Positions 1 through 13,200 of a stretch of 64,000 nt of DNA are shown here, piece after piece (positions within the stretch are counted from its first letter, which is position 1; the number at the start of each line of letters is the position of its first letter). The notes below the pieces were generated by a model, which worked only from the letters and a program-made list of their open reading frames with translations, was not told the DNA's origin and did no database searches. Location of the stretch: NCBI GenBank assembly GCA_015501595.1, contig JADNRX010000258.1:1-64000 (forward strand), given 5' to 3'. Source of the DNA: Hymenopellis radicata (lineage: Eukaryota > Basidiomycota > Agaricomycetes > Agaricales > Physalacriaceae). Both the position numbers and the translations under genes were made by a program.

Positions 1-1
1 T

Positions 2-541
2 ATCCAACTCGACAGACGGACGGGGCACGACACGCCTGATGGGGATTGGATTCATCGTCCAGTTTGGATCTCGCAACTTCTTTCTGGATTTTATCTCAAG
101 CCCGGATTCTCATTGGCCAGCAAAACGAAGACTCACGAAATTCTCAAGAACGTGCTGGCCAAGGCTTGGCCGGAAGAGCTATCTCGATCTCTTATTCCAG
201 ACATTCTGAGGTTCATACAGACTCAAGTCATGGTCGAAAATTACGTGGAAAGCACTAAAGAGCTGTGTCAAATGTTGATTGCCACGCTTTCGCACAGTCT
301 CTCCAACGATGGTGTTGCCCTACATCATTTTGTTGACCTTCGTCTGTTTGAAACCTCAGCAGACGCCATACTTCGTCATTACGCTACCTCTGAGCAAATG
401 GAACACTTCCTGGATGAGTGGAACACAGACCTCGTTGATACTCATCCATATTACTATCGAACACAGTCGCATTATGAGGCTTACAACTATTTAGACTCAC
501 GCTTTCCTAGACGCAGAGAACAGCGCAGAAGAAATTCGTAG
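2..541 (+). CDS. Hypothetical protein, C-terminal part, cut by window start
   Basis: A frame open from base 2 runs without a stop to a TAG at 539-541, so about 179 codons of a C-terminus are visible and the start lies outside the window. No ATG opens it inside the window. The product is helical and soluble-looking, with many Glu/Leu/His residues and a basic tail (RRREQRRRNS). No membrane segment or recognised motif is visible. It converges with the DUF6699-type gene on the other strand, with about 60 bases between their stops. No function is assigned. Confidence 0.5.
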   Translation: MQLDRRTGHDTPDGDWIHRPVWISQLLSGFYLKPGFSLASKTKTHEILKNVLAKAWPEELSRSLIPDILRFIQTQVMVENYVESTKELCQMLIATLSHSLSNDGVALHHFVDLRLFETSADAILRHYATSEQMEHFLDEWNTDLVDTHPYYYRTQSHYEAYNYLDSRFPRRREQRRRNS

Positions 542-601
542 TGCCAAACCGAGTTCATGTTCGTTCCGATCTGCGATAAGCATACCGGCCATAAGCCATA
601 G

Positions 602-1632
602 TTAAGGTACGTCGAAAGACAAAACGAAAAAAGCTTCGTCAGGCCGAAGAAAACTGGTTTCTACATGATCGGGGTCGTGAACAAGACCACCAAACTGCGT
701 CGCCTTCGTTAACCAATCAAAGACGCGTATGCCAGGCGGCCCTATCGACTGTGAGGCGCGAGCTTCTGCTGCGCTAATGATCGCGGAGCGATGAGAAGCA
801 TTTGTGTTTCGGAGGTCCCGGTCTGCCAGAACCATCTGAAGAATCCTGCATATGGTATCCAACACGTCGTAGACGGTAACGCCTGCAGGTGCAATTCGAG
901 CGTTTACCTGCATAGACCACGAAAACGACCGCGAAATGATAGACAAACGCGGAATCCTTGGAGCAGTTGCTGGTTGAAGGTGAGCATTTGGAATGCTGAG
1001 GGGAATTTCTCGCTGCGGGGTAACGTATTTCGCATCTTCAAAATAGAATCTGATATCCCAATGCAATCGACGTTGATCTGAAAAGGGGGACGCTAACAGC
1101 GGGTTCAGGGTAATTGGGCCCAGGGACTTGGCGAACGAGGGATGAAGAACAGGCCCTACTAAGAGGCTATCAATTCGTCTGGTGTCACTATTTAGTGAAT
1201 GGACGTACAATCGGGACCCGGGACCCATTTGCCCATAAGAATAACACTGAACTCTGGAAACTCGTCTGGCTTTCCCGTTGGTCGAGGAAGTGGAGGAGGC
1301 CGGTTCTCCTCTTCCTTTCTACGGGCTTCCTCCTGTGCTAGACGCCGCACACGAAGTTGTGCCGCGATCTGGAACGTGAACGCTTCAAGCTGTTCGACGT
1401 CATCCATGGCTGGCAGGTAGAACGCGGGAGTAGGACCCGCATTCGGTAACTCGGAAACGTCGCGTAGGGGATGATTCGGATGTGGCTGATCATGGATGCG
1501 TATACGCGAACCAGAGGGTGCGTGAGCCGTAAACCGTGATGGTATGGGACGCGGGGCGCTTTGTTTGAGAATGGAACGAAGGGGTTTGTGGGATTCGAAG
1601 TTAAGAGGTTCTCCAGCTTCGTCAGGGTCCAT
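602..1632 (-). CDS. DUF6699-type basidiomycete protein
   Basis: Two exons, complement(602..1158, 1209..1632), are joined by a 50-nt GT-AG intron. The frame is kept across the junction, giving 326 residues. The first third is Pro/Arg-rich with a Glu/Arg-rich helix (near residues 95-115). The C-terminal half has the pattern I associate with DUF6699: a short repeat of NPLLA, then W-D-I-R, a PLSIPN/RIPRLSII strand pair, W-S-M-Q-V, then a G-V-T-V-Y-D-V-L-D-T-I helix and a final FDWL..T.F.GL segment. DUF6699 proteins are multicopy in Agaricomycetes and have no known function. The family name is from memory of the pattern; the exon structure is read directly. Confidence 0.65.
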
Positions 1633-2040
1633 GCAAATTTAACGCTGCAGAGATGTACAGCCTGTAATCTGTGAAGAAATCAGTTGCTGTCATTCAAGAC
1701 ATAAGGTTGCTCAACTACAATGATAATTCGGAAAGCGACGAAAGCGAGAAAACAATAATTTTACAGAGATCAATGAAATATTCGGCGGGGAGAGTCGTTA
1801 AATCGTCGTATATGGATTGTTATCCTCCGGCGACATGGAAGGAGAAGACATACCATCAATTGTGGCAGTGCAGATCATGCTCGGAGTCGACGGACCGGGA
1901 AGACGGCATACCGGCATGATGTGCGATCGAACCTACGCGTTTGGGATGGACGCTCATTCCTTCGTCGAATTGCGTGCGAAACCGAAATCTTAGACTCTCC
2001 TCCTCCCCACAAACTCACCCGGGACCTCAACGGCAGGAGC
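1633..2040. other. Intergenic, nothing recognised
   Basis: About 400 bases between two leftward genes. I see no conserved frame, repeat or RNA fold. It probably holds the promoter of the DUF6699-type gene next to its start at 1632. Confidence 0.5.
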
Positions 2041-2560
2041 CTATTTCGAGCGCTTCTTGTCCTTGCGTTTTCGTTTCTCCCTCCGCCGCTTGTCAGAGGT
2101 TCCGGGAGAGCTCGTCAGCGTCGGCGAGTCTCCTTCAACACCCATTGCACGTCGGAATCGGTCATATTGCGCCGCTTCATGCGGGGGTGCAGGACCCCCA
2201 GTGGCAGTGCCACTATTCGAGCTCTTGTGAGCCCTTTGATGCGCCACAATTCCAAAAAAAACTTACCCATTATATCCAGCTTGATCTCCGCTCTGCGATA
2301 GTCCCCCCGTGGCAGCGGGGTGACCATTGCCTAGTGAGTTGATATCTTTGGCATTGACAGGGGCGCAATGCAGCCCTCCAGCCTGTGGACGGGGGCGGTA
2401 CCCGAAGGCTGCCCCGACGCTATGGCCTGTGCTGTTGGTGTCGTCAAAATGTGCTTGTTGTTTCGGCGCAGTGTGAGGTACATGCTGCGCCTCTTTGGTC
2501 TTAGGTTGCGAGAAAAGTTTGAATGGAACATGAATAACAACGATCCTGCTTCTGCATTTT
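2041..2560 (-). CDS. Small basic hypothetical protein, 5' end unclear
   Basis: A frame open from about 2560 to 2267 (Gln/His/Gly-rich) is joined by a 45-nt GT-AG intron (2222-2266) to a last exon at 2041-2221. Only the acceptor ending at 2222 keeps the frame. The last exon is Gly/Ser/Pro-rich and ends in a very basic tail with four lysine/arginine clusters (KRRREKRKRKDKKRSK), as in nuclear or RNA-binding proteins. I could not find a clear start. The visible frame lacks an upstream ATG, so another exon probably lies between 2570 and 2820. The family is not recognised. Confidence 0.4.
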
Positions 2561-3123
2561 AAACACGATCCATTACCATGCTAAGATCTTGTTTATTGTC
2601 TCTAATGCTGTTGCGAACATCAGCAGCACAAAAGACGGGGGCTGCAGATGCAACGGACACGAATTAATAGTATTGTTCTACCCCTGGCGCTTGCGCCTGT
2701 GTTGTTTGCGACAAAAGATATCTCGCCAGGCCGCCTTTTGTTGTTATCGTGTTGCAACTAGATTCAAGAACCTTCCTGGCTTTGGAATCCCCAAGAAGAC
2801 ACGGACATGATGCCTCTAACATTCGACTTCAATGCCACTTCAAGCTCTTGACTAACATCCATGTGTTCGCCCAATACCTTTCTTTGTTCGCGATGATCAT
2901 TTCTTGATACTCGCAGTCCGAACATTATTCCTCTCCTGATGAACCGAGTTTACACTGAAATCGGACGGCCGCAGAACCCACGGTTCCATAATCTAAGGCC
3001 CATCGTGCCTCACACTCTAGGCTAGGGTGTCAACGTCCCAAGATTGATAAACAACTGTTTCAACGCTCATAATCACTGCCCGAGAGTACAATGTCTGTTA
3101 CCGTACGTACTAGTTAAAACTCT
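2561..3123. other. Intergenic, nothing firm
   Basis: No supported complete gene. It may contain the missing 5' exon of the small basic protein gene (2570-2820 on the minus strand), but no convincing start or splice set was found. Confidence 0.4.
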
Positions 3124-6100
3124 TTACACAATATTGTCTATAGGGCGGCCATCTGAAGGCTTCTGCTTCAGACCCGGATACCTGTCATCACGAATAAAAG
3201 GCCGTGTCGCTGTTATCCCGTTCGCTCGCCGGAATAAACCGAGCCAATGTTTGGCTCTGGATGGAGTCAGTTCGACCGAAGCGCAAGTGTCGCAAGTCGA
3301 TGACTTCTTCTAATGCTATCAGCACAACCGACACAGGAATAGCGATGAATTTCTTACCTGGCTACCTGATGCTGCCTCGAACGAAGTGCGCTCAATGGGA
3401 TTCGAGTCAGGAACAAGGTGAGAAAGTAACATGAGAAGGTCCTCAAAGGAACTATACTCCAACATTTCCCAGGCTCCACCGTAGGCAGGCACAAGCTTCC
3501 CGTTGAACGCCCGGCTGTACGTCTCATACCACGCCCGCCCATATTCTGAGTTGAGGAATTCCCAAAGTTGCGAAAGACATTTCGTCCACAGATCACGCGG
3601 CCAGTGATTCGACGCAGACAACGTGTGGAGCGTGAGCCTTTGGTTATTATCGCATAGAGCCAACATCTTGCAGAGAAGGAAAAGATTGTCCGCTTCCATC
3701 AGGTAATCCAATGTCTGTTTGAACGCCGTAGGAGACAAATTAGAGAGTGATTCGAGTCCATCGGCGTACGATGCCGCTAAGCAGGAGTAGAAGATACAAT
3801 GTTTCTTCCTCAAGTCCGACACTCTTCGCTCCATGTCCTCAATGAGAGCTGGCGCCAGGAACGTCCCGTGAAACTCTTTTAACCAGTCTCTCTGGGCCAG
3901 TTGACCGAACATCTCCGTCCACAAGCAGTTTGACTGGGGACTCGAAGAGTCTGCACCGCAACGCAAATCCATGATTTCCACTACAAGCTCGATCGAGCCG
4001 CTTAGACGAGGAAAATCGCGGAAAGCTACGAGGGGGAGTTCGTGGAAGACAGTTGGTGATGCCTCAGCGGAGAACTGGTTCAAGAACTCTCTGCTTGGAT
4101 CCAGGAGGAACGTCCTCACTAAAGCATGGACCATCTTCCTTCTGTCACTCGATGCCAAAGTGCCGCTCAAGAATGTTTCGGAGTTGACGAGACCATTTAC
4201 AGTGTGGAAGACGGCGTCGATTACACCAATATGCTGTCGCAGAGTTCCGCCCGGCGTGCGACAAACGATGTCGGTTATGACACCAATGTATTCCCTTATA
4301 CGATAAAGAAGATTGGCCACCGGCGTCTTGTGCAAAATTGGCACTATGACACCTTCATCATTGTACTTGGGCTGCTCCTCGTCTTCATCGACTTCATCGA
4401 CGCCTGTAGGGAGACTGGTGGCGAGAACGTGGGGCGTTTGGAGTAAGGCGAGATTGAGTAGGATGTCGTGCGGCAGACCTTCATAGTATCTGCCAGAACA
4501 GGTAGTGGAAAACAGGACGGAGTATAGATATTCAATAATTGATGGCCGCATGACCTGTGTCACCACATAGCGCAGTTCCAATGGGAATGGGGAAGGATAT
4601 ACGGGCGACTTGCATACTCTCAGCCGGAAGGCCGTCGGATCCAACGCACCAAATCCTTCGTCGTCCGCCTCTATGAACAGAGGCAAAGAAACGAGCTCCA
4701 CACAGCAAGGATCACACGCCGTAATCTCCATACATCCGTGCGATTGAATGATCCAGGTGAGGAAACTTGTCCAAACGGGGGAGTCGTTATTGCCTACATC
4801 GAGCCAGTCAACACCATCGGATAAGGCGTTTTGTAGAATCCTCGCCCACACGTATACGTCGAAATTTTGGTATGAGTCCTTCAGCATAATTTGTTCCCGC
4901 AAGAATGCGATAGCCTGTTCGGGACGCGAGCCGTCCACAAGAAGAGACAGCGCATTGGGAGATCTGATGGCGTGAGCCAAGGAAGGGGTCCAAACATCTG
5001 GCTCAACAAAACTAGGCTTTGGGATGGGATCCTCAAAACGAACATGCGCCCGGTATAGACGTTCGTAAGCTGTCTGCTTATCTGGAGCTGTATACTCCAT
5101 GGATTCCACCAACAACCGGATCCTCTGAGCTACGTCAGGAATCCCATGCTTTAAAGCAGATAGAAACTCGAGCGGTAATATGCTCGCGGCCTGAAGGACA
5201 ATTCTCTGCACTGACGTGTTCGATGAAATGTTGTATAACCCGACAAGAGCACGAACTTCTAGGCTCCCTGCCATGTCAGCCACGGTACGTTTTTCGACCT
5301 CTTTGATGTACATGGGGAAATCAAGCGATGGAGTTTCGTCCTGCACGGGTTGTGCTCTGATGCGAATGCGTTTGTGGGTCCAGTTTCGCACGAGGTTAAA
5401 ACAGCGGTGATACATCACACGCATGTAGGCGAATAAGGAATAGGAGTACAAGGTCAAGTATGTTTTATACGGACAGTCGGGCTTGAAGACGGGCAGAAGA
5501 GTGGTCCCAAAATACGCCATGAATGCAATAAAAGCAATCACGCCTACAACCGAGGCGGTTGGCGTGCTAAGGGCGCGTACATAGATAACCAGTCCAAAGA
5601 AGAATATCCCGAGGGCGAAGTGCATCAGCACAGGGAGAATACCGATGATGAGTGGGACATGCCACTTGTCAATGTTTTCGAACCTGTATTGCCGAATGCG
5701 ACTGCGGTCACAGGGAGTACCGGAGGGGACAGCCATGTACTGGTGGATCCACTGCTTTGTGAGTACAGCCATCAAGGCTGTCGTCAAGCTCAGGGCGAGG
5801 CTGGTAAACCAGAGAGCGTTGACCCAAGCATTGGTACGAGAAACGCGGACAGGGGATGTGGGGGAAATGTTCGAACGGGCGACGGAACTGGAAGGTGCGC
5901 CGTCCATCATAGCACGCTGGAGGTGGATCATCTCCCACATAAGATGTGCTGCGACTTCGCCATAGTCGAGTTGAAGGCTTTGAGAGGTCTGTGCGACGAA
6001 GGTTGTGACAACAGCGGAGAATAGTCCGGCCTGTAGAGGTCTATTATTTCCGAACTGGTAGATTTCGCGAGATGAACTTACAAAGACGAGTAAAACATCT

Positions 6101-6541
6101 AAGGCGTCCCGCCAGTCCTCCACCCTATCGCTATCAAACTTGGCGTACTCCTCCAGAAACGTCTTCCACACGCGTGCCATTGGTCCCATTTCTTTAAAAG
6201 GCTCGTCCTCGGGAAACTTCAGCTCGTAGTCGTATGGATCGTTGCCTGTAGGGCGCATGTGAATTGAAAGGAGCGCAAGAGACACAGGAAAACGAACCTC
6301 TTTCGGCTCGTGGACGACCTTTACTCAAGCTCATGCATTTTCTCCGGGTATGTCGTCGCGGTTCCGCATAGTGCGTGGGTACAACGGTATGAGCATCATC
6401 TACCTCCGTCTGGATGGCATGGTCATGAGGGCCGTCGTAGTGCGCCTCGCGCAGGCAGGCACAGGCGGCAGACTGTACACAACTGCAGACCAGTTCGGAG
6501 GTTTCTACAGGCGGGGAGTGTGGCGTAGTGGTAGACGACAT
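3124..6541 (-). CDS. DUF6535-domain multi-pass membrane protein
   Basis: Three exons, complement(3124..3309, 3358..6245, 6298..6541), are joined by 48- and 52-nt introns. Their lengths sum to 3318 nt, giving 1105 residues with no internal stop. The N-terminus is Cys/His/Ser-rich. The DUF6535 hallmark follows near residues 85-330: a W-K-T-F-L-E-E-Y segment, D-R-V-E-D-W-R-D-A-L-D-V-L-L-V, then four hydrophobic spans including ALWFTSLALSLTTALMAVL.KQW and a long double span ending VIYVRAL. The remaining ~770 residues are a helical soluble region with no domain I can name. DUF6535 proteins are expanded in mushroom-forming fungi and their function is unknown. The start is the first in-frame ATG (6541); splicing out 6246-6297 is what joins it to the conserved domain. 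Confidence 0.85.
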
Positions 6542-7124
6542 GTGGAAAGAAGGCAATAGGGTCGAGAGTGTTTACCAGGTTGATATCTTTGAATCAGCCC
6601 AGATACCTCGCGCCGTCTTCAAATATGCCTATAATTGTGTATAAGGACATTTCCCGGAACAGCATAAAGACCACACGACCCATAGAGCGGTATGCCGTGT
6701 GCATTCATCCCAATCTGGCTAAAAAAAGCCATTGTCAGTTCCATAAAAGTACAAAACAGTTGCCCAGAAATGTTCTCTACATTTTTCTTTTCACTGTGTA
6801 TCCATGCATGGCCTCCATCGAAGGCTACGAAGATAACGTTCTCTCGTGTGTTGGTGAGGGCGGGAGGGAAAGGTATTAAGGTACAGACTCGGCGATATCG
6901 GACCTGGACTTGTTGCCTATCACGTGACATGCACCTGCTTGCGCGAACGACGCGACACGAGTATATAATTTCACCCAACTAACTCGTTGACAGAGTGTAG
7001 CCTTTTCAATGAATCTACCGTGCAGTATGTCTCTCCTACAAAAAATCGTTTGCTTCACTGGCACGTCGAGTGCAAACGCGATCAGCTGGCCGCAGCATGG
7101 CATGAGGTATGCATATAGGATTGT
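6542..7124. other. Intergenic, nothing recognised
   Basis: Short overlapping frames on both strands show no conserved pattern. This is the upstream region of the DUF6535 gene and the downstream region of the F-box gene. Confidence 0.5.
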
Positions 7125-9667
7125 TTATAAGCTTTCTCCTCGTCCTACTAACGATATATAATACGATAACTTAAAAATAAGAAGAATCAATGGGAAGTTC
7201 AAGAACATTGCCTTGGGCCTCGCCGTGCGTAAGTCCCTCAAGTTGGAACCCAGTAGGTTTTCTCCGACGAGGAACGAGAGGCTCTCCAGCATCCTACAGT
7301 AATCCTTGCCTGCCTCTGGCTCTTCGATGCCATGACTGTGGAAACCCAATTATGAATTATACAGGACAGCAGAGCGGGAAAGGATCACATACTTCCAATC
7401 AAGATGTTCTCGTATCCTGTGATCGTCCTGGCCATTGAGATCCTCGCTTGGAAGGTCGCGGCAATACGTACACTCGAAGAATATTGGCTTGTCTTCTTTG
7501 TGGGAAAAACGGTATCCCTCCGGAAGTGCATCCTCCTCATTCATTACCTCGACATGCTTCAAGTCTACCTTGTCATGGTCGTAGAAGTGCGACTGAAAAA
7601 CATGGCTTATCTGAGAAGTGATGAGAATTCAAGTTGATTCCACAACAAGGAGAACATGGCTTACGAATACGCGCCAGCTGAAGAATACCCTGTCTGGCAC
7701 GCGTTTCTCCACCTCGTCGCTCAGCGCTGAACACCATTTGCATTCAAACATACTTCCATGCGCATCCATCTCTTCCACGGTCGCCTCGTCAGGATCAAGG
7801 CCTGCCAAAATGACAACCTTTCTTGCGATTGTCGTCAGCACCTCAGGCTTGCCCAATCTCCGCGAAAACCAAGGCACTCTGATCTCATCGTCTTGGAATG
7901 CCAACCTCATGGCTGCGTCGGGCATCTTCTCCGTAGAATCCCTATCGTAGCCGGGGTCGAAATTGGAGCGAGTACACGAATGTGTGATAGTTTCGGGATA
8001 GAACAGTAGCTTTGAGCGAATGGTATAATCGAGACGGCGACGGCGCGTAGGATTATCGGGGTATCGACTGCATGACTCGCAGAGCAGAACATGGGATGCC
8101 AGCTGTACGTGTTGCATGCTTTGAGACTTGGCATCACCGTTCGCGACGACCTTCACAAGTTTTTGGTAAACACTCTCCCTCCAGGTTTGGCACAACCCGG
8201 GCATGAGCGGTATAACTGTATCGAAGCTCTTCGCCGTCACGGACACGTCGCCAGGTTGGTCCAAGATTGCATGAACTGGCTCCATAGCGCAAAAGTCTGC
8301 AATCGAAGGATACGGTTGGGCGAGGGAGATGTCGGACTTGAAAGCACGAAGTACGGATGCGGCGACATGCTTGCGGGAGTTACGCAGAGCCTCGTGCTCT
8401 TTTTTGAGACGCGTCGCCCGAAGATCCTCGGCATATTCTATCATATCCTCCTCCATGTTCGCCCACACTGAATCATAATGAGCAACAATGCAGCCAGACT
8501 ACAGGAGATTAAATACCTCGATCTGTGACGGGTTGCGTGCCTTTCACGAGCCAGTGACGTTCGTAGTTCCACTGTTGCCCGATTTCGTCCATGAACTCGA
8601 GATCCTTCTTGTAGCCCAGCTTCGCCAGGCGGTCGTGTATGCTAGATATGAGTCTATGAGATTACGGCACTCGAAGATGGGATACGGAACTCACGCTTTC
8701 TGGCGTTCAATCCTGAGTTGTTCGAGATTATCTTTTCGACGTGAAGCACATTTCCTGACCCATAGGTCGCATTTGGAAGCATCCTGAATGATGAATATTT
8801 TGAATGACGTCCACTGAAGATTTTCTTACCGCGTCTTGCTCTTCTCTTTGGGCAGTCAATAAATCACGGTCATCCTCTTCACGCAGAAACGCAGTCTCGT
8901 AGTCCACTGTCCGAGTATACCAATCCTTATTTTTCCGCCGTTGATACACTGCGCTCGTAGTAAGTGATCCGATATACACAGCAAGGAAATTGTCCATGCG
9001 TACTAGCGAAGTGAACCGGAATAGCGGCGAAGATCTTGTCGATTTTCGGGTGTTCATTCTGTGGGAGGCCTTCTTTGAGCTGGGACTGTCCAACAAGACT
9101 GGAAACCTCGTAAGTAAAAGAGCAAGAAGGCAGGTTTATAGTAGAAACATACTGGGTTATAGAACATGACGGACAGATTCGACAGCGTAAATAGAAGTCG
9201 GGAGTCGGAACACTCTTCTTCCAGCAAAACTGCAGGCGAGGTCATTGAGAACGCACACTCAAAGGACGAAACACGTACATGGCATGTCTTCACGAACGCC
9301 AAATGCACCCAGGCTGGCTCTGACATTCCGCTAAACGATTCCAGCGGGCAACCCTCCAAGTTTCTCCGGGCCACGCGCCATGCGCCAGCCGACGCCTTGG
9401 TCATAAACGCGTTTCGTAGTAACTTGTTGACGCGCGCTAGATGCAAAATATCCAATGGCAGTAGGTGACAAGCAATCTGAAGCGCGTCAGAGACAACGTC
9501 AATGGGCACAACGACGCGCTCACCTCCAGCAAGACGTCGAAGGGAACGTCGGCGAGCGTGGTGCCGCCCAACTTTTTAGTAGTCCGGCGCCGAGCAGTCG
9601 TGGTCGGAACGTTTTCCTTGTCGATGGCCACGGTGGTCTTGCGTCGTTTCGAGGTACGAGCAGACAT
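7125..9667 (-). CDS. F-box protein with zinc-finger-like cysteines
   Basis: Ten exons, all with GT-AG introns of about 47-60 nt: complement(7125..7335, 7393..7610, 7671..8467, 8517..8641, 8695..8783, 8830..8948, 9004..9098, 9153..9229, 9279..9476, 9524..9667). They sum to 2073 nt, giving 690 residues with no stop. A basic N-terminus precedes an F-box (near residues 38-80: LADVPFDVLLE, then IACHLLPLDILHLARV split by intron 1). A CxxC...CxxCxxC cluster follows near 113-136. A middle region is rich in Lys/Glu/Arg. C-terminal motifs such as FECKWC, FFECTYC and HRIREHLDW look like further zinc ligands. In known family members the F-box binds Skp1 in an SCF ubiquitin ligase; the rest would choose the substrate. 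The intact frame over ten exons suggests a working gene. It starts next to the Helitron. Confidence 0.85.
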
Positions 9668-10237
9668 CTAATACATGAAAACAGGACGCCTGGGAATTTC
9701 TTTGGCTTAAGTAATATATTTAGGTAAGCTGAGATTCCCACCGTTCGAGGTTTGCCGCCGGTAACCTTCGGCTCTGAGTTCCCGAGTGCCGGGGCCCCGT
9801 GTCTTTTCGGCACTTTCCGTCGTGGCCGCGGGTTGCTTTCCACCCACGACGAGTCCGCCTCAATTTCTGTTCCTCTGCATCCCAACCTGCCTGGGTACTT
9901 CTGTAATGTCTCTATCTGCACTTTCTCAGTACTAACCCATACTGGAAGGCTTTTTTTGCTGTTTTTGCTGCATTCTGCTCCCTTATCTTTGTTTTTTTAC
10001 ACCATCTCTGCTGTAAGATATTGGATTCCTGCCTGTATATTCCTCTATTAACTATGATTCTTCCTCTTCTTCTTCTTAGTTGCTTTGCTTCTGCTCTGCT
10101 CTTTGCCTGTGGTGTTCCCATTCCTGAACCATTTGAGTGGTTGTTCCGGTGTTGGATCTACAAGCTGATTTGCGCTCATCGTGAGTACACCTCAACTACG
10201 TAGCTGTCGATATTGATCCAGTACATAGTGGTTTATA

Positions 10238-13200
10238 ATGGATCCCCAAACACCCACGAATGAGCGGATGGATATGGATTGGGAGCGGCGTCTCTCTCCC
10301 AGTACTCCTGAGCGTTCTCAGGCCTCTCAGCGTGAACATGACCGTAGACTTCGAGAGGGTTTGATGACCTCACCTTCTCACCGTCGTAGTCGTCAGTCTG
10401 TTGAGCCTGATCGTGAGATTACTTTGTCCCTATGCAACTTCCTCCGAGAACCTATATTCCGCCTGATCTTGATCGTCCCCATTGCATAATCTACCCCGTA
10501 CATCTGTACCACCGTTGCCTATTGTGCGCCGTGGTCGTCCATTACATCATCCTATGTTTCCACCTGTTCCTCATCAACCTCCTCTGCCTCCACCTGTTGC
10601 TCCTGTTCGTAATCCTCTCCCCGCTGTTCCTGTTCATAATCCTCCTACCTTACGTGAACTTCCAATTGCTTTACGACCTATCGATGAACGTTTGATTCGG
10701 TCAGTATTTTTTAAAAATTTAAAATTTATTTTTAATTCTATTTTCAAGTGCTCAACCAATTAATTTGGGAAAGCGAGATGTTGAATGTCCAAACTGTCAT
10801 GCCCTACATTGGATTTCTGAACGTCTTTCAAAATCTTCTCAAATGTCTCCCCGCTTTGGAAAATGCTGTTTACAGGGAAAGGTTAACCTTCCTCTTTTAC
10901 CTTCCCTTCCTCCTGAACTTGAAGAGCTCTTCGATGGTACCAATCCTCATTCTGCACATTTTCTTACAAATATTCGTGCTTATAATGCTGCATTTGCTAT
11001 GGTTTCTTTGGGAATTAAAACTAGACCTACACCTTTATCTGGACGTGGTCCCCTGTTTTTCGTCTGCATGGCGCACTTTATCATAATTTGGGTCAACTGT
11101 TACCAGGTGAAGATGGAAGTCGGAAGTATGCTCAATTATATATTTTGGATTCACGAGACGAAGCAACAGCACAGCGTATGCGAAATAATACAGGTCTTCG
11201 CTTTGACGTTATGAATATTATTCATGATGTTCTCTATCGTCATAATATCTATGTACCTCAATTTCTCACAGCTGCTGAGCGGTTACAGCGCCATAACGCT
11301 CCTAATGCCTTTGCTCAACTTTCTTTTACTTCTACAAAGGACAAACGACGTTATAACTTACCAACTGCAAGCGAAATTGCTGTAGTAATATCTGATAATG
11401 TTGATCCTCAAGCAAGGAGGGATATCATGTTGGAGTTACGTCAAGGTGGAGCAATGAAACGTATTTACGATACGAATCCAGCTTATCAGGCTCTATACTA
11501 TGTTCTACTATTTCCCCGAGGTGAACATGGGTGGGAGATCGGCATTCCCTATTCTGAGCAAGGAAGCAATCGTGTAGCTGCTGGGGAGAGTGACGATGAA
11601 GAAGATGATGGTGGTGATAATAATTCCAGTGGAAAGCGCAAGTTTGTAACTCAATTGGAGTACTACGCTTATCGTCTTCATGAGCGCCGAACCATCTATG
11701 AATCTGCACATATTTTCTCTGCCAAATATCTTCTTCAGCAGTATATTGTTGATGCATGGGCACAGATTGATCAGTCGCGCCTTCGCTATCTCTCAACTCA
11801 TCAGGATCAGCTCCGTGTTGACTTATACAGTGGCTTAGCTGATGCTGTTGCACAAGGTGTAGATATGGATTTAGGCGAATTGGGTCAGCGTTTAATCCTT
11901 CCATCCAGCTATATTGGAGGGACACGGCATATGTTTCAGCTATTGCAAGACTCCTTAGCCTTAGCACGGCACTTTGCAAAGCCAGATCTTTTTATGACGA
12001 TGACAGCAAATCCTAACTGGCAAGAGATTAAGGATGAGCTTCGACCGGGAGAAACTCCCAGTGATCGTCCTGATTTGATTAGTCGCGTCTTTCATGAAAA
12101 GGTTAAAATCATTTTGCAAAAAATCCGAAAAACTAAATTCTTTGGTAAATGGCTGGGACACGTCTATACCATTGAGTTTCAAAAGCGAGGACTGCCTCAT
12201 ATTCATATTCTCATATTCCTTGATCCTGATAGTCGTTTTCACGATCCTGAGATGGTTGATCGTTTAATTTCTGCTGAAATACCTGATCCAGTTACAAAGC
12301 CCCGTCTTCACAAAGCAGTCACAACTTATATGGTTCATGGACCATGTGGAGTGCATAACCCAAATGCTCCGTGCATGGCTGAGATTGATGGTGTGTGGAA
12401 ATGCTCCAAGAACTATCCACGTCCTCTTCAAGAAGTTACCACCATGTCCCATAATGGCTATCCTGTTTATCGTCATCGTGCCAATAGTCCTAAAATTATT
12501 CGCAAGGTTAACGGTGTGGATATGGAAATTGGTGCTGAATGGATTGTTCCATATTCTCCTGCTATACTTCTTCAGGTTGATTGTCATTGCAACATTGAAT
12601 GCTGCATCTCTGTCAAATCCTTTAAATACATCCACAAATATGTATATAAAGGACATGATCGGGCAACTATGGCTTTCGGAGAGTCGAAGGACGAGATTAA
12701 CCAATATCTGGATGCCCGTTATGTATCTGCTTCAGAAGCAACATGGCGAATCTTCAAATACAAAATGCATGAGGAACTTCCAAATGTTGTTCGATTACAA
12801 GTTCATCTGCCTAACGAACAGTCTGTTGTCTTTCATGAAGATGGGCTACGTACACTACTGGAATCTATGGAGCTCAGCAAAAAGACAACTCTTACTGCCT
12901 TTTTCCATGCAAATGCAACAGAAGAGGCAAAGACTCCTAACACTCATATTGCACGTTCCACGCTGTATCAAGAGTTTCCTCAGAAATTTACATATAACAA
13001 GAAGACAAAGGCCTGGAATCCACGGCAGAAGGGTTTTGCTATTGGACGCATGTACTTTGCTCATCCAGGTGCAGGAGAGCGATTCTACCTGCGACTACTT
13101 TTAACAGTTTGTCGCGGACCTACATCTTTCGAAGATCTACGAACCTTTTTGGGAGTAGTACATCCAACATTTAAAGCAGCATGCGCAGCTAGAGGGCTTT

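Noticed and set aside
11425..13104. Several 90-255-codon frames opposite or overlapping the Helitron helicase
   Set aside because: They are shadows of a strongly conserved helicase frame and carry no motif.
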